DNA of 16,199 nt from Methanoculleus sp. (GTDB taxonomy: Archaea; Halobacteriota; Methanomicrobia; Methanomicrobiales; Methanoculleaceae). The position numbers were made by a program, and so were the translations under genes. Within the stretch, counting starts at the first letter, position 1. Each line of letters begins with the position of its first letter. Shown one piece after another: positions 1 to 6,132 of the stretch. The stretch covers positions 1-16,199 of the forward strand of contig JALNXI010000012.1 in NCBI GenBank assembly GCA_023230425.1, read 5' to 3'. The notes beneath the pieces are model-generated. The model was not told the DNA's origin, made no database searches, and saw only the letters and a list, made by a program, of their open reading frames with translations.

Positions 1-774
1 GCTGTCGTCTTCCTGAACCTTGCAGACGACCCGGCCGTCGAGCGGATCATCACGCCGCGTCTCGCGCTCACCACGGCCGAGTACCTGGCGTTCGAACTCG
101 GCTACCACGTGCTGGTCATCCTGACGGATATGACCAACTACTGCGAGGCGCTCCGCCAGATCGGTGCGGCCCGTGAAGAAGTGCCCGGCCGGCGTGGCTA
201 TCCGGGTTACATGTACACGGACCTTGCAAGCATCTACGAGCGTGCCGGTATCATCAAGGGCACCAAGGGCTCGGTGACCCAGATCCCGATCCTGACGATG
301 CCGGGTGACGATATCACTCACCCGATCCCGGACCTGACCGGCTACATCACCGAAGGGCAGATCGTGGTCAACCGTGATCTGCACCGAAAAGGTATCTACG
401 CGCCGATCAACGTTCTGCCCTCGCTCTCCCGTCTGATGAACCTCGGTATCGGGAAGGGGCACACCCGCGAGGACCACAAGAAGGTCTCGGACCAGCTCTA
501 CGCGGCATATGCGGAGGGGAACGACCTCCGGGGCCTTGTGGCCATCGTCGGGAAGGACGCGCTCTCGGAGCGCGACCGGATGTTCCTCGAGTTCGCCGAC
601 CTCTTCGAGGACCGGTTCGTCAGGCAGGGCCTCTACGAGGACCGGTCGATCGAGGAGACGCTCGACCTCAGCTGGGATCTCCTCTCGACGCTGCCGGAGG
701 AGCAGCTCGTGCGTATCGACCGCGAACTGATCCAGAAGTACCACCCGAAGTACCGGAAGAAGGCGCAGGGGTAA
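1..774 (+). CDS. atpB: A-type ATP synthase subunit B (3' part)
   Basis: The reading frame is open from base 1, so about 257 C-terminal residues of a roughly 460-residue protein are present and the N-terminus lies upstream of the window. Family-typical stretches are visible: TAEYLAFE followed by LVILTDMTNYCEALR, EEVPGRRGYPGYMYTDLA and YERAG. Together these are the nucleotide-binding core of the regulatory, non-catalytic B subunit of the archaeal A1 head, which alternates with catalytic subunit A in the hexamer. The last part (about residues 170-257 of this fragment) is the helical C-terminal domain. Subunit D starts 7 nt after the TAA stop, as expected in an atp operon. The internal ATG at 109 is not the start, because conserved sequence continues in frame upstream of it. 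Identity is secure. Confidence 0.96.
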   Translation, partial: AVVFLNLADDPAVERIITPRLALTTAEYLAFELGYHVLVILTDMTNYCEALRQIGAAREEVPGRRGYPGYMYTDLASIYERAGIIKGTKGSVTQIPILTMPGDDITHPIPDLTGYITEGQIVVNRDLHRKGIYAPINVLPSLSRLMNLGIGKGHTREDHKKVSDQLYAAYAEGNDLRGLVAIVGKDALSERDRMFLEFADLFEDRFVRQGLYEDRSIEETLDLSWDLLSTLPEEQLVRIDRELIQKYHPKYRKKAQG

Positions 775-781
775 GTGTCCA

Positions 782-1408
782 ATGGCGCTACGAGATATCA
801 AGCCGACTCGTTCCGAGCTGATCAACATCAAGCGACGGATCAAGCTCTCGGAGCGCGGCTACAACATCTTAAAGATGAAGCGCGATGGGCTGATCCTGGA
901 GTTCTTCAAGGTGCTGCAGCAGGCGAAAGACAGTCGCGGTGCACTGCTGGAGCGCTACACACACGCAATGGAGATGATCGCACTCGCCGAGACGGTCGAG
1001 GGTGCTATCGGGGTGAAGGCTGCCGCATTATCGACGGCGGACATCCCGGCCATCTCCCTCAAAAGCAAGAACATCATGGGCGTCGTCGTCCCGGAGATCG
1101 AGGCGTCTTCGGTCCGGAAGGGTGTTCTCGATCGTGGTTACGGGATGCTCGGCACATCTGCCGTCATCGACGAGACCGCGGAGGCGTTCGAGGACCTGCT
1201 CGAGGCCATCATCGAGGCTGCCGAGATCGAGACGACCATGAAGCGGCTGCTCGATGAGATCGAGGGCACCAAGCGGCGCGTGAACGCGCTCGAGTTTAAG
1301 GTGATCCCCGAACTCACCGAGGGCAGAAACTTTATCAAGATGCGGCTCGATGAGATGGAACGTGAGGAGCTCTTCCGCCTGAAAAAGATTAAGGCGCGGA
1401 GCGCCTGA
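782..1408 (+). CDS. atpD: A-type ATP synthase subunit D (central stalk)
   Basis: 208 residues, the usual length for archaeal/vacuolar subunit D. The N-terminus (ALRDIKPTRSELINIKRRI, then LSERGYNILKMKRDGLILEF) is the hallmark first half of the long antiparallel coiled coil. The C-terminal half (ETTMKRLLDEIEGTKRRVNA, then LEFKVIPEL) is the returning helix. In the complex this rotor shaft sits inside the A3B3 head and couples ATP synthesis to rotation of the membrane ring. The ATG at 782 is 7 nt after the atpB stop and gives the canonical N-terminus; a G-rich tract just before the atpB stop is the only possible ribosome-binding site, so coupling to atpB translation is likely. A shifted open frame of 160 aa in the same place is a shadow. 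Confidence 0.96.
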   Translation: MALRDIKPTRSELINIKRRIKLSERGYNILKMKRDGLILEFFKVLQQAKDSRGALLERYTHAMEMIALAETVEGAIGVKAAALSTADIPAISLKSKNIMGVVVPEIEASSVRKGVLDRGYGMLGTSAVIDETAEAFEDLLEAIIEAAEIETTMKRLLDEIEGTKRRVNALEFKVIPELTEGRNFIKMRLDEMEREELFRLKKIKARSA

Positions 1409-1429
1409 TCAGGGGTCAGGTGATACCCG

Positions 1430-2644
1430 GTGGAGATCGGTACGCTCGCTGATGCAGGGAAGTTGACGGGAACGGTGATGCTACGGGTGGATTTCAACTC
1501 CCCCATCGATCCCTCGTCAAACCAGATCCTGGACGATAAGCGGTTCCGGGAGCACCTGCCGACAGTGCAGGCACTCGAAGATGCGCGGCTTGTCGTCCTC
1601 ACGCACCAGAGCAGGCCCGGCAAGAAGGACTACACGACGCTTGAGGCACACGCGGCGAAGCTGGAGCGTCTGCTCGGCCGCCCGGTGACCTACGTGGACG
1701 ATATCTTCGGGCGATGCGCCCGGGAGGCGATCCGGAACGCAAAGCGGGGGGACGTCCTGATGCTTGAGAACCTCCGGTTTGCCGCCGAGGAGAACCTGAC
1801 CCTGAAGCCCGAGGAGGCGAAGAAGACCCTCCTTGTCCGGAGGCTGGCGTCGATGGCCGACTTCTATGTCAACGACGCCTTCGGCACGGCGCACCGGTCA
1901 CAGCCGTCGATTGTGGGGTTGCCGCTCGCGCTCCCGTCGGTGGCCGGCCTCCTGATGGAGAAGGAGGTCGCGAACCTCTCCCGGGTCTTTACCGGCGCCC
2001 CACGCCCCGTCACCTTCGTGCTCGGCGGGACGAAGGTGGACGACTCGATTGCTGTCGCAGAGAACGTCCTTCTGCGCGGGACGGCCGACCGCGTTATCGT
2101 TGTCGGGGTGGTCGGAAACGTCTTCCTGCTTGCGGCAGGCTACGATATAGGGCGGCCTTCGACCCAGCTGATCGATCACCTGGGCTACCGGGGCGAGATC
2201 GATACGGCAAAAGACCTCCTCGAGACCTACCCGGACCGGCTCCTGATGCCGCACTCGGTCGCGGTCCGTGAGGACGGCGAGCGGGTGGAGTTTCCGGTGG
2301 ATGCCGTTCCGGAGGAGGCCCAGGTGCTGGACCTCGGGAGCGAGTCGATCGACCTCCTTTCAAGGGAGATCTCCGGGTCGGGGACGGTCGTGGTGAACGG
2401 CCCGGCCGGGCTCTTCGAGGAGGAAGCGTTCGCCGTCGGGACCTTCGAGCTCCTGAAGGCGGCCTCCACCGTGGAGTTCTCGGTGGTGGGCGGCGGGCAC
2501 TCCGGTGTCGCCATCGAGCGGCTCGGTCTTGAGGATAAGTTCTCGCACATCTCTACCGGCGGCGGGGCGGCGATCGAGTTCCTGACCGGGAAGAAGATGC
2601 CCGCCATCGAGGCGCTGGAGATATCCCGGAAGATCTTCGGGTGA
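1430..2644 (+). CDS. pgk: Phosphoglycerate kinase (GTG start)
   Basis: 404 residues, full length for the family. It interconverts 1,3-bisphosphoglycerate + ADP and 3-phosphoglycerate + ATP in the cytosol; in a methanogen it mostly serves gluconeogenesis/glycolysis. Visible motifs in order: RVDFNSPI near the start (substrate loop), LTHQSRPG, LENLRF, YVNDAFGTAHR, PVTFVLGGTKVDDSI, VVVNGPAGLFEEEAF, and the nucleotide-binding VVGGGHS...STGGGAAIEFLTGK. GGGHS replaces the GGGDS/T common in bacteria; I recall this as usual for archaeal enzymes. The start is GTG at 1430, preceded by AGGTGAT at 1418-1424, a good Shine-Dalgarno match; no ATG offers a better N-terminus. Only 21 nt separate it from atpD, so it probably belongs to the same transcript. 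Confidence 0.95.
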   Translation: MEIGTLADAGKLTGTVMLRVDFNSPIDPSSNQILDDKRFREHLPTVQALEDARLVVLTHQSRPGKKDYTTLEAHAAKLERLLGRPVTYVDDIFGRCAREAIRNAKRGDVLMLENLRFAAEENLTLKPEEAKKTLLVRRLASMADFYVNDAFGTAHRSQPSIVGLPLALPSVAGLLMEKEVANLSRVFTGAPRPVTFVLGGTKVDDSIAVAENVLLRGTADRVIVVGVVGNVFLLAAGYDIGRPSTQLIDHLGYRGEIDTAKDLLETYPDRLLMPHSVAVREDGERVEFPVDAVPEEAQVLDLGSESIDLLSREISGSGTVVVNGPAGLFEEEAFAVGTFELLKAASTVEFSVVGGGHSGVAIERLGLEDKFSHISTGGGAAIEFLTGKKMPAIEALEISRKIFG

Positions 2645-2661
2645 GGGGTACGGTCCCCTCA
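2642..2661 (+). terminator. Hairpin overlapping the pgk stop, possible terminator
   Basis: TGAGGGG (2642-2648) pairs with CCCCTCA (2655-2661) around a 6-nt loop and includes the pgk stop codon. The sequence after it is pyrimidine-rich (CTCTTCTCTCC) but lacks a clean T run, so termination is only a possibility. Archaeal termination depends more on T tracts than on hairpins. Confidence 0.35.
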
Positions 2662-3201
2662 TCTCTTCTCTCCTGAATCGTTCTTCCCCCGCATCGCGGG
2701 ATGTGGTTGTATCCTGCCCGGCCCCCGGACAGGTCCTCGCTGCCGTCTCCCGCAGGTCACCTTGCTTTCGCGTGCCATATTGCTATAGCCGGGGCTCCGT
2801 CGCACTTTTCCGTATGGCTCCTTTGAGGTGGTTCCAGGAAAAAGGAGGTGGGGTCTAGCCTCACGGAATGAGGTGGGGGGCCACACCCGAGATGTCGGGG
2901 TCTGGTGTTATGTCGCTTGGTGTCGCTGAATACTGGTGCAGGAGCGCCGTATGCTTACGGGATCGCCCCTCACCGAATCAATGTATCCTGGTAGGTGTGT
3001 GGTGAATTGCTGATGGAATTGAACGACTGATGATCGCTGGGTGTGGTATTTCCCCGATCCAGTGTCTATAATACTAGATATATAATATTTTTCAATAATT
3101 ATCTGGGCAAATATATTCATTAAAATAATAATCAGGGCCTTAAGATGTATCCTTTAATCATGGGGATTGTTTAAACGCAGTTAATTTCCGACCACAATCT
3201 C

Positions 3202-3208
3202 TTATATA
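3202..3208 (+). promoter_or_regulatory. Orphan TATA box (TTATATA) with no downstream gene
   Basis: TTATATA sits in a CTCTTATATACACCC context. With the usual archaeal spacing, transcription would begin near 3231 in the GC-rich segment and run antisense into the DUF89 gene, which lies on the minus strand. No protein gene on the plus strand would use it. It could drive a small RNA or be chance within an AT-rich stretch. Confidence 0.4.
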
Positions 3209-3236
3209 CACCCATGTACCCGGCGGGGTAGGGTGG

Positions 3237-3276
3237 GAGAGATCCCCGGGCCCGCGCTGCCCTGGGGTCGCCTCTC
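3237..3276. other. GC-rich stem-loop downstream of DUF89 gene
   Basis: GAGAG (3237-3241) pairs with CTCTC (3272-3276). Further in, CCCC (3244-3247) pairs with GGGG (3264-3267) and GGG (3248-3250) pairs with CCC (3260-3262) with one bulged T, leaving a 9-nt loop. Read on the minus strand it lies 28 nt after the DUF89 stop and could act as a 3' end or processing signal. Read on the plus strand it would be the first structure of a transcript from the TATA box at 3202. Confidence 0.5.
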
Positions 3277-3303
3277 GCACTCGTCCCCGGACTCCACGGC
3301 GGC

Positions 3304-4161
3304 TCACTCATGGAGGAGGGCGACCCGGGAGCCTACCGGGATACCGATATCCGCGCCGATCGGGCTGCACTTCACCGACATCAGGTAGGCCACCGGCGGG
3401 AGGTCACGCTCATCGGAGAGCGACTCGTAGTTCGCCATGCCCTTGGCGATGATGAGTGTCGCACGGTCAAGGGCCTCCGTGAGGTTCGGCGGGGCAATAT
3501 CCCGGTTGAGGCCGAGTTCGGCGATGCCGTCCGTGGTGGTGGTGAGCAGATCCACCCTGCGGTCGAGCCCGAGCGCCACTGCGTCCTTGATGGTCGCGTC
3601 GTTCAAGATCGGTGCGCCCCGGACGGCAAACGTGACGTGTGACCCGCTCTTCCTGAGGTGGTCGGCGAGGAGGGCGTCAAAGACGATCTCCCCGCAGTTG
3701 TCGGCGATGTAGACCACCCGGGAGGTGAGGGCCTCCATCGCGGCGGTATCATCAACAGTCAGTCCCGCCGCAAACTCCCGGCGGAAGAACTCGACGAAGT
3801 TGTCGGTGACGGTATGGGCCTCCGATCCGTAGTCCAGCGTGTTACCGATGACCGCCGCGAGCGCAAGATCGCGGAATGTCACAAGGTCGCCGCGCACCGC
3901 CAGAGAGACCGCCATTGCATCCTCGTTGTTGGCCTGCTTCAAGGACCGGTAGGGGTCGGTGTCGCCGATCATCCGGTAGGCGAGGCGGTGCACCCGGCTC
4001 GCGATGACGGGTGCGGGCACCGGGTCAGCGAGAGAGCACTGGAGGAGGTCCCGGCACGCCCCGGCGACCTTCAGGACGAGCGCCTCATCGTCGGTGCAGA
4101 GCCGGCTCTCATACTCGACACGGGAGATCAGGCAATCCGTGCAGCCCTGGTGAAGTCTCAT
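3304..4161 (-). CDS. DUF89/ARMT1-like family protein (putative metal-dependent phosphatase)
   Basis: 285 residues, matching the short archaeal DUF89 branch. Family marks are visible: an N-terminal CxxC (C7 and C10, in GCTDCLISR), ADNCGEIVFD with D154-N155-E158 as likely metal ligands, KGMANYES at 240-247, and a late KCSPIG with C265. Members of DUF89 are proposed metal-dependent phosphatases that remove phosphate from damaged or reactive phospho-metabolites; the substrate here cannot be read from sequence. The ATG at 4159-4161 gives the expected short lead into the CxxC motif. Upstream, 41 nt away, lies tRNA-Pro on the same strand; the gene may be read through from it or start from a weak T-rich box near 4190. 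The family is clear, the function inferred. Confidence 0.85.
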   Translation of the reverse strand: MRLHQGCTDCLISRVEYESRLCTDDEALVLKVAGACRDLLQCSLADPVPAPVIASRVHRLAYRMIGDTDPYRSLKQANNEDAMAVSLAVRGDLVTFRDLALAAVIGNTLDYGSEAHTVTDNFVEFFRREFAAGLTVDDTAAMEALTSRVVYIADNCGEIVFDALLADHLRKSGSHVTFAVRGAPILNDATIKDAVALGLDRRVDLLTTTTDGIAELGLNRDIAPPNLTEALDRATLIIAKGMANYESLSDERDLPPVAYLMSVKCSPIGADIGIPVGSRVALLHE

Positions 4162-4189
4162 GCTGCAGGTACTTAGGTCCGGGGAAGTG

Positions 4190-4194
4190 AAAAA
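4190..4194 (-). terminator. T5 run after tRNA-Pro
   Basis: On the minus strand, TTTTT follows the tRNA-Pro 3' end after 8 nt. T runs end many archaeal transcripts. The same bases could instead be a weak T-rich promoter element for the DUF89 gene, about 30 nt before its ATG. Confidence 0.3.
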
Positions 4195-4202
4195 TGGTAT
4201 GA

Positions 4203-4276
4203 TGGGGCCACTGCGATTTGAACGCAGGTCAGAAGACCCCCAGTCTCCTAGGATGGCCAGGCTACCCTATGGCCCC
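4203..4276 (-). tRNA. tRNA-Pro (anticodon GGG)
   Basis: On the minus strand a 74-nt cloverleaf folds fully: acceptor GGGGCCA with TGGCCCC, D stem GGGT with ATCC, anticodon stem GGAGA with TCTTC enclosing loop CTGGGGG (anticodon GGG, reading CCC/CCU), and T stem CTGCG with CGCAG around TTCAAAT. The discriminator is A, as in archaeal proline tRNAs. CCA is not encoded. No intron is present. A TATA box lies upstream at 4304-4309. Confidence 0.95.
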
Positions 4277-4303
4277 TCCTCATAGTATGTGCTTGAACAA
4301 CAC

Positions 4304-4309
4304 ATATAT
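4304..4309 (-). promoter_or_regulatory. TATA box of tRNA-Pro
   Basis: On the minus strand GATATATGTG follows a purine-rich AAAAAGCGAA stretch that fits a TFB recognition element. The box centre is about 30 nt before the mature tRNA 5' end, so the leader would be only a few nucleotides. Confidence 0.7.
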
Positions 4310-4376
4310 CTTCGCTTTTTGGAGGGATGGGAAGGGGATGATAGCCGGGAAACTCCATCAGTAAGGGTGAGGTAGT

Positions 4377-4580
4377 TCACCCCCGCATTCTCTTGTAATC
4401 CTCGACATTCCGTGTCAGCTGTTCCAGTTCGCTGCCGGTGATCTCCATCCTGCCTGCCAGTGCGTTGACCTCGGTGAGGAGCTGCTGGATGCGCACGTAC
4501 ATAACATACATAATAAACAGCAGACAGATGATGGTCACTGAGAGCAGGACTATCATGATTGCGTTGATATCAGTCATCAT
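4377..4580 (-). CDS. Small membrane-anchored coiled-coil protein, partner of the MinD-like ATPase
   Basis: 67 residues, not recognised as a named family. A single strongly hydrophobic segment at about residues 7-29 (AIMIVLLSVTIICLLFIMYV...) is followed by a hydrophilic, heptad-like helix (about 30-66, with L34, L35, V38, L41, M45, L52, L55, V59). It looks like an N-terminally anchored membrane protein with a short cytoplasmic coiled coil. The ATG overlaps the upstream ATPase stop (ATGA), and a second Met codon follows at once, so either start is possible; translational coupling is strongly suggested. A role as membrane anchor or regulator of the ATPase is inference from this coupling. No T-run terminator is evident before tRNA-Pro, which has its own promoter. 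Confidence 0.72.
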   Translation of the reverse strand: MMTDINAIMIVLLSVTIICLLFIMYVMYVRIQQLLTEVNALAGRMEITGSELEQLTRNVEDYKRMRG

Positions 4581-5362
4581 GGTTCTCTCCTGAATAGTGC
4601 GCGGGCGAGCCGCTCGATAAACCCTTCCTGGACCTCTTCTGGCTCATCCCCGACAGGGACGCCCGCTATCCGGGCTGCGATCCTTCGGAACGCTTTTGAT
4701 GATTCGGATCCCGGCGACCTGACGACAACCGGTGTCCTCGCTGCTGCTGCTCTCCGCACGTCCGCATCTTCGGGGATCGTATCGAAGATCGGCACATCGA
4801 GAGCCTTCTCGATCTTTCTCCGGCTCATATCGATGCTCTCCGGTGTCACCCGGTTGAGGATAGCCCCCCCGACGGTCCCGCCGATCATCTCTGTCAGGAT
4901 CTTGATCTTCAGGGCATCCACGAGCGAAGAGATCTCAGGGTTCACAACCAGCAGCACCTCGTCTGCTACGGTGAGCGGTATGACTGCATCAGCGCCGATA
5001 CCGGCAGGCGCGTCGAGGAGCAGGAAATCGCAGCGGTCGGTGAGGTCGCACATAACGTCTTTGAGCCGCTCGGGGTCCGCGTTCTGAAATCCCTGGAGTG
5101 AGAGGCCGCTCGGCACGACCTTGAGGCCGTAGGGCCCCTCATACATCGCGTCCTGGATCGGCGCCTTCCCTGCCAGAACCTCGTGGAGCGTGACCGGTGT
5201 CTCTGTGAGCCCCAGCACCAGCCCGAGGTTGGCCATACCCATATCCGTATCTATGATGCAGGTCTCCCTGCCATACTGGGCCAGCGCCGTCCCGAGGTTC
5301 GCGGTCACAGTCGTCTTCCCGGTACCTCCTTTTCCAGAGGCAATGGTGTAGGCCCTGATCAT
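4577..5362 (-). CDS. MinD/ParA-like P-loop ATPase
   Basis: 261 residues from the chosen ATG. The deviant Walker A box SGKGGTGKTT has the signature lysine K11 plus K16. Switch I follows as IIDTDMGMANLG (D38, D40), and Walker B as LLLDAPAGIG (D117). The C-terminus (about 246-261, GFIERLARALFRREP) is a short amphipathic helix like the membrane-targeting tail of MinD. Such ATPases dimerise on ATP and position proteins on membranes or nucleoid. In archaea MinD homologues are numerous and act in chemosensory/archaellum placement or cell shape rather than division-site choice, so the cargo is unknown here. A TTG at 5377 would add five residues, but ATG at 5362 begins at the conserved strand and fits the TATA box at 5397-5404. 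The stop overlaps the start of the small membrane protein gene. Confidence 0.9.
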   Translation of the reverse strand: MIRAYTIASGKGGTGKTTVTANLGTALAQYGRETCIIDTDMGMANLGLVLGLTETPVTLHEVLAGKAPIQDAMYEGPYGLKVVPSGLSLQGFQNADPERLKDVMCDLTDRCDFLLLDAPAGIGADAVIPLTVADEVLLVVNPEISSLVDALKIKILTEMIGGTVGGAILNRVTPESIDMSRRKIEKALDVPIFDTIPEDADVRRAAAARTPVVVRSPGSESSKAFRRIAARIAGVPVGDEPEEVQEGFIERLARALFRREP

Positions 5363-5396
5363 CCGAAACCGTCTCAAGGATAGATCGTAGTTGTCA

Positions 5397-5404
5397 AATT
5401 TAAA
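5397..5404 (-). promoter_or_regulatory. TATA-like box of the MinD-like gene
   Basis: Read on the minus strand, TTTAAATT in AAGTTTAAATTTG is the only AT-rich box before the gene. Normal spacing puts the transcript start near 5373, leaving a leader of about 11 nt before ATG 5362 and excluding the upstream TTG at 5377. A small inverted repeat, TCAAA (5394-5398) with TTTGA (5413-5417), brackets the box and might be an operator. Confidence 0.5.
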
Positions 5405-5469
5405 CTTATTCGTTTGATCCTTTCATCAGAGAGGCTAAAATGACTATTCTGCGCGAGGAGGTACTCTCT

Positions 5470-5485
5470 CCCCGGCAGACCGGGG
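5470..5485. repeat. Perfect GC hairpin in divergent promoter region
   Basis: CCCCGG (5470-5475) and CCGGGG (5480-5485) pair perfectly around CAGA. It lies about 70 nt upstream of the MinD-like gene's box and over 200 nt upstream of the Roadblock promoter, so it may be a regulator site or a barrier between the two units. Confidence 0.5.
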
Positions 5486-5702
5486 CAATAAGCGCCTGGA
5501 GATGTCTTTCTCATTCTGTTCTATGAAGGTGCTGTGCTGCCGGGGCTTTCCTGCCTCTACGATGACATTGTTGCTCAGGATCGGCCACGGGGTTCTATCG
5601 GGTGTTGCAACAGCATCTCATCCTTCCGGCGACTAAAACTGCTCTTATTCGGGGTCAAATCTGGGGTAATGAAAGGCCTGGAGTAATAGTAATTCGATAT
5701 TC

Positions 5703-5708
5703 ATATAT
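5703..5708 (+). promoter_or_regulatory. TATA box of the Roadblock/response-regulator pair
   Basis: CATATATG lies in an AT-rich run (GATATTCATATATG). With normal spacing the transcript would start near 5731, about 24 nt before the chosen ATG at 5755. The box overlaps two in-frame ATGs at 5707 and 5710, which argues against those as translation starts. Confidence 0.6.
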
Positions 5709-5754
5709 GATGCAACGCAGATATGTCCATGAGGATGTACCGGGGTTTAACCAT

Positions 5755-6132
5755 ATGAGTCACTATCCTATCATGGAAGGGAATGCCCAACGATACATCG
5801 ATGAGATTCGGTCTGTCGTCGGTGTCGTCGGATGCGCTCTCGTATCCTGTGAGGGCGTGGTTCTGGGTAAGCACTTCCGGGAAGGTAGCCCGTCATCGTC
5901 CCTTTTTGCAGCAATGTGTGCCACGGTCCTTGCAGCGGCAGAGGCAGCTTGCGGCAGCGTTCGTGTGCAGCGGCCGTCCATGGTCACCATCACCGCAGCC
6001 GACGCTACAATTCTCATCGTGGGTGCGGGAGAGGATACCCTGCTCACAGCGGTAATAGATAAGTCTGGGGATCTCCCATCAGTACAGAGACGGTTATCAG
6101 CTATAGCAGTCAGGATCGGAGAGGAGGCGTGA
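5755..6132 (+). CDS. Roadblock/LC7 domain protein
   Basis: 125 residues from ATG 5755. The fold pattern is that of Roadblock/LC7 (MglB-type) proteins: an N-terminal helix (EGNAQRYIDEIRSVVGVVG), then strand CALVSCEGVVLGKHF, a central helix with FAAMCATVLAAAEAACG, strands SMVTITAADATILIVGAGED and TLLTAVID, and a C-terminal helix. In bacteria such proteins pair with small GTPases as activators and polarity factors; here the gene sits beside a response regulator and a divergent MinD-like ATPase, with no GTPase gene in the window. The frame extends upstream to 5602, but the extra 51 residues are unlike the family and the TATA box lies inside them. ATG 5773 is a possible shorter start. Ribosome-binding site is weak (GGGG at 5742-5745). 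The call is by fold pattern, so moderate certainty. Confidence 0.78.
   Translation: MSHYPIMEGNAQRYIDEIRSVVGVVGCALVSCEGVVLGKHFREGSPSSSLFAAMCATVLAAAEAACGSVRVQRPSMVTITAADATILIVGAGEDTLLTAVIDKSGDLPSVQRRLSAIAVRIGEEA

Larger units (their letters stand above)
2645..3303. other. 659-nt gap between convergent genes, no credible protein gene
   Basis: No open frame here has both a recognisable product and a start with a ribosome-binding site. The gap has three parts. From 2643 to 2960 there is a series of short perfect hairpins: 2688-2700 (CCCGC-ATC-GCGGG), 2859-2873 (CCTCA-5 nt-TGAGG), 2886-2899 (CCCGA-4 nt-TCGGG) and 2947-2960 (CCGTA-4 nt-TACGG). GAGGTGG also recurs at 2825, 2845 and 2870. From about 3060 to 3200 the base composition swings to very AT-rich, with several TATA-like strings. 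From 3202 a clean TATA box is followed by a GC-rich stem-loop. Because pgk and the DUF89 gene converge here, neither needs a promoter in this space, so the island and TATA boxes are unexplained. Confidence 0.8.
5363..5754. other. Divergent promoter region, MinD-like pair versus Roadblock pair
   Basis: This 392-nt gap separates two divergent gene pairs. It holds a minus-strand AT box at 5397-5404, a plus-strand TATA box at 5703-5708, and a perfect hairpin at 5470-5485 (CCCCGG-CAGA-CCGGGG). A 37-codon open frame at 5523-5636 (+) has no ribosome-binding site and no recognisable product. The rest shows nothing I can name. Confidence 0.75.

Noticed and set aside
3011..3033. C/D-box small RNA candidate (TGATGG followed by CTGATGA)
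   Set aside because: C- and D-like boxes overlap and no final CTGA box follows at the right distance, so a complete C/D RNA cannot be built.
2908..3120. 70-codon minus-strand frame starting in the AT-rich island
   Set aside because: No ribosome-binding site, no recognisable product, and the composition changes halfway through as the AT-rich island ends.
5363..5377. TTG start five codons upstream of the MinD-like ATG
   Set aside because: The predicted transcript start lies at or after this codon, and family members begin directly before the P-loop strand as ATG 5362 does.
5523..5636. 37-codon plus-strand frame in the divergent promoter region
   Set aside because: No ribosome-binding site or promoter at a suitable distance, and the translation looks like nothing known.
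5602..5754. N-terminal extension of the Roadblock protein
   Set aside because: The frame is open, but a TATA box lies inside it, the residues do not resemble the family, and no Shine-Dalgarno precedes its first codons.
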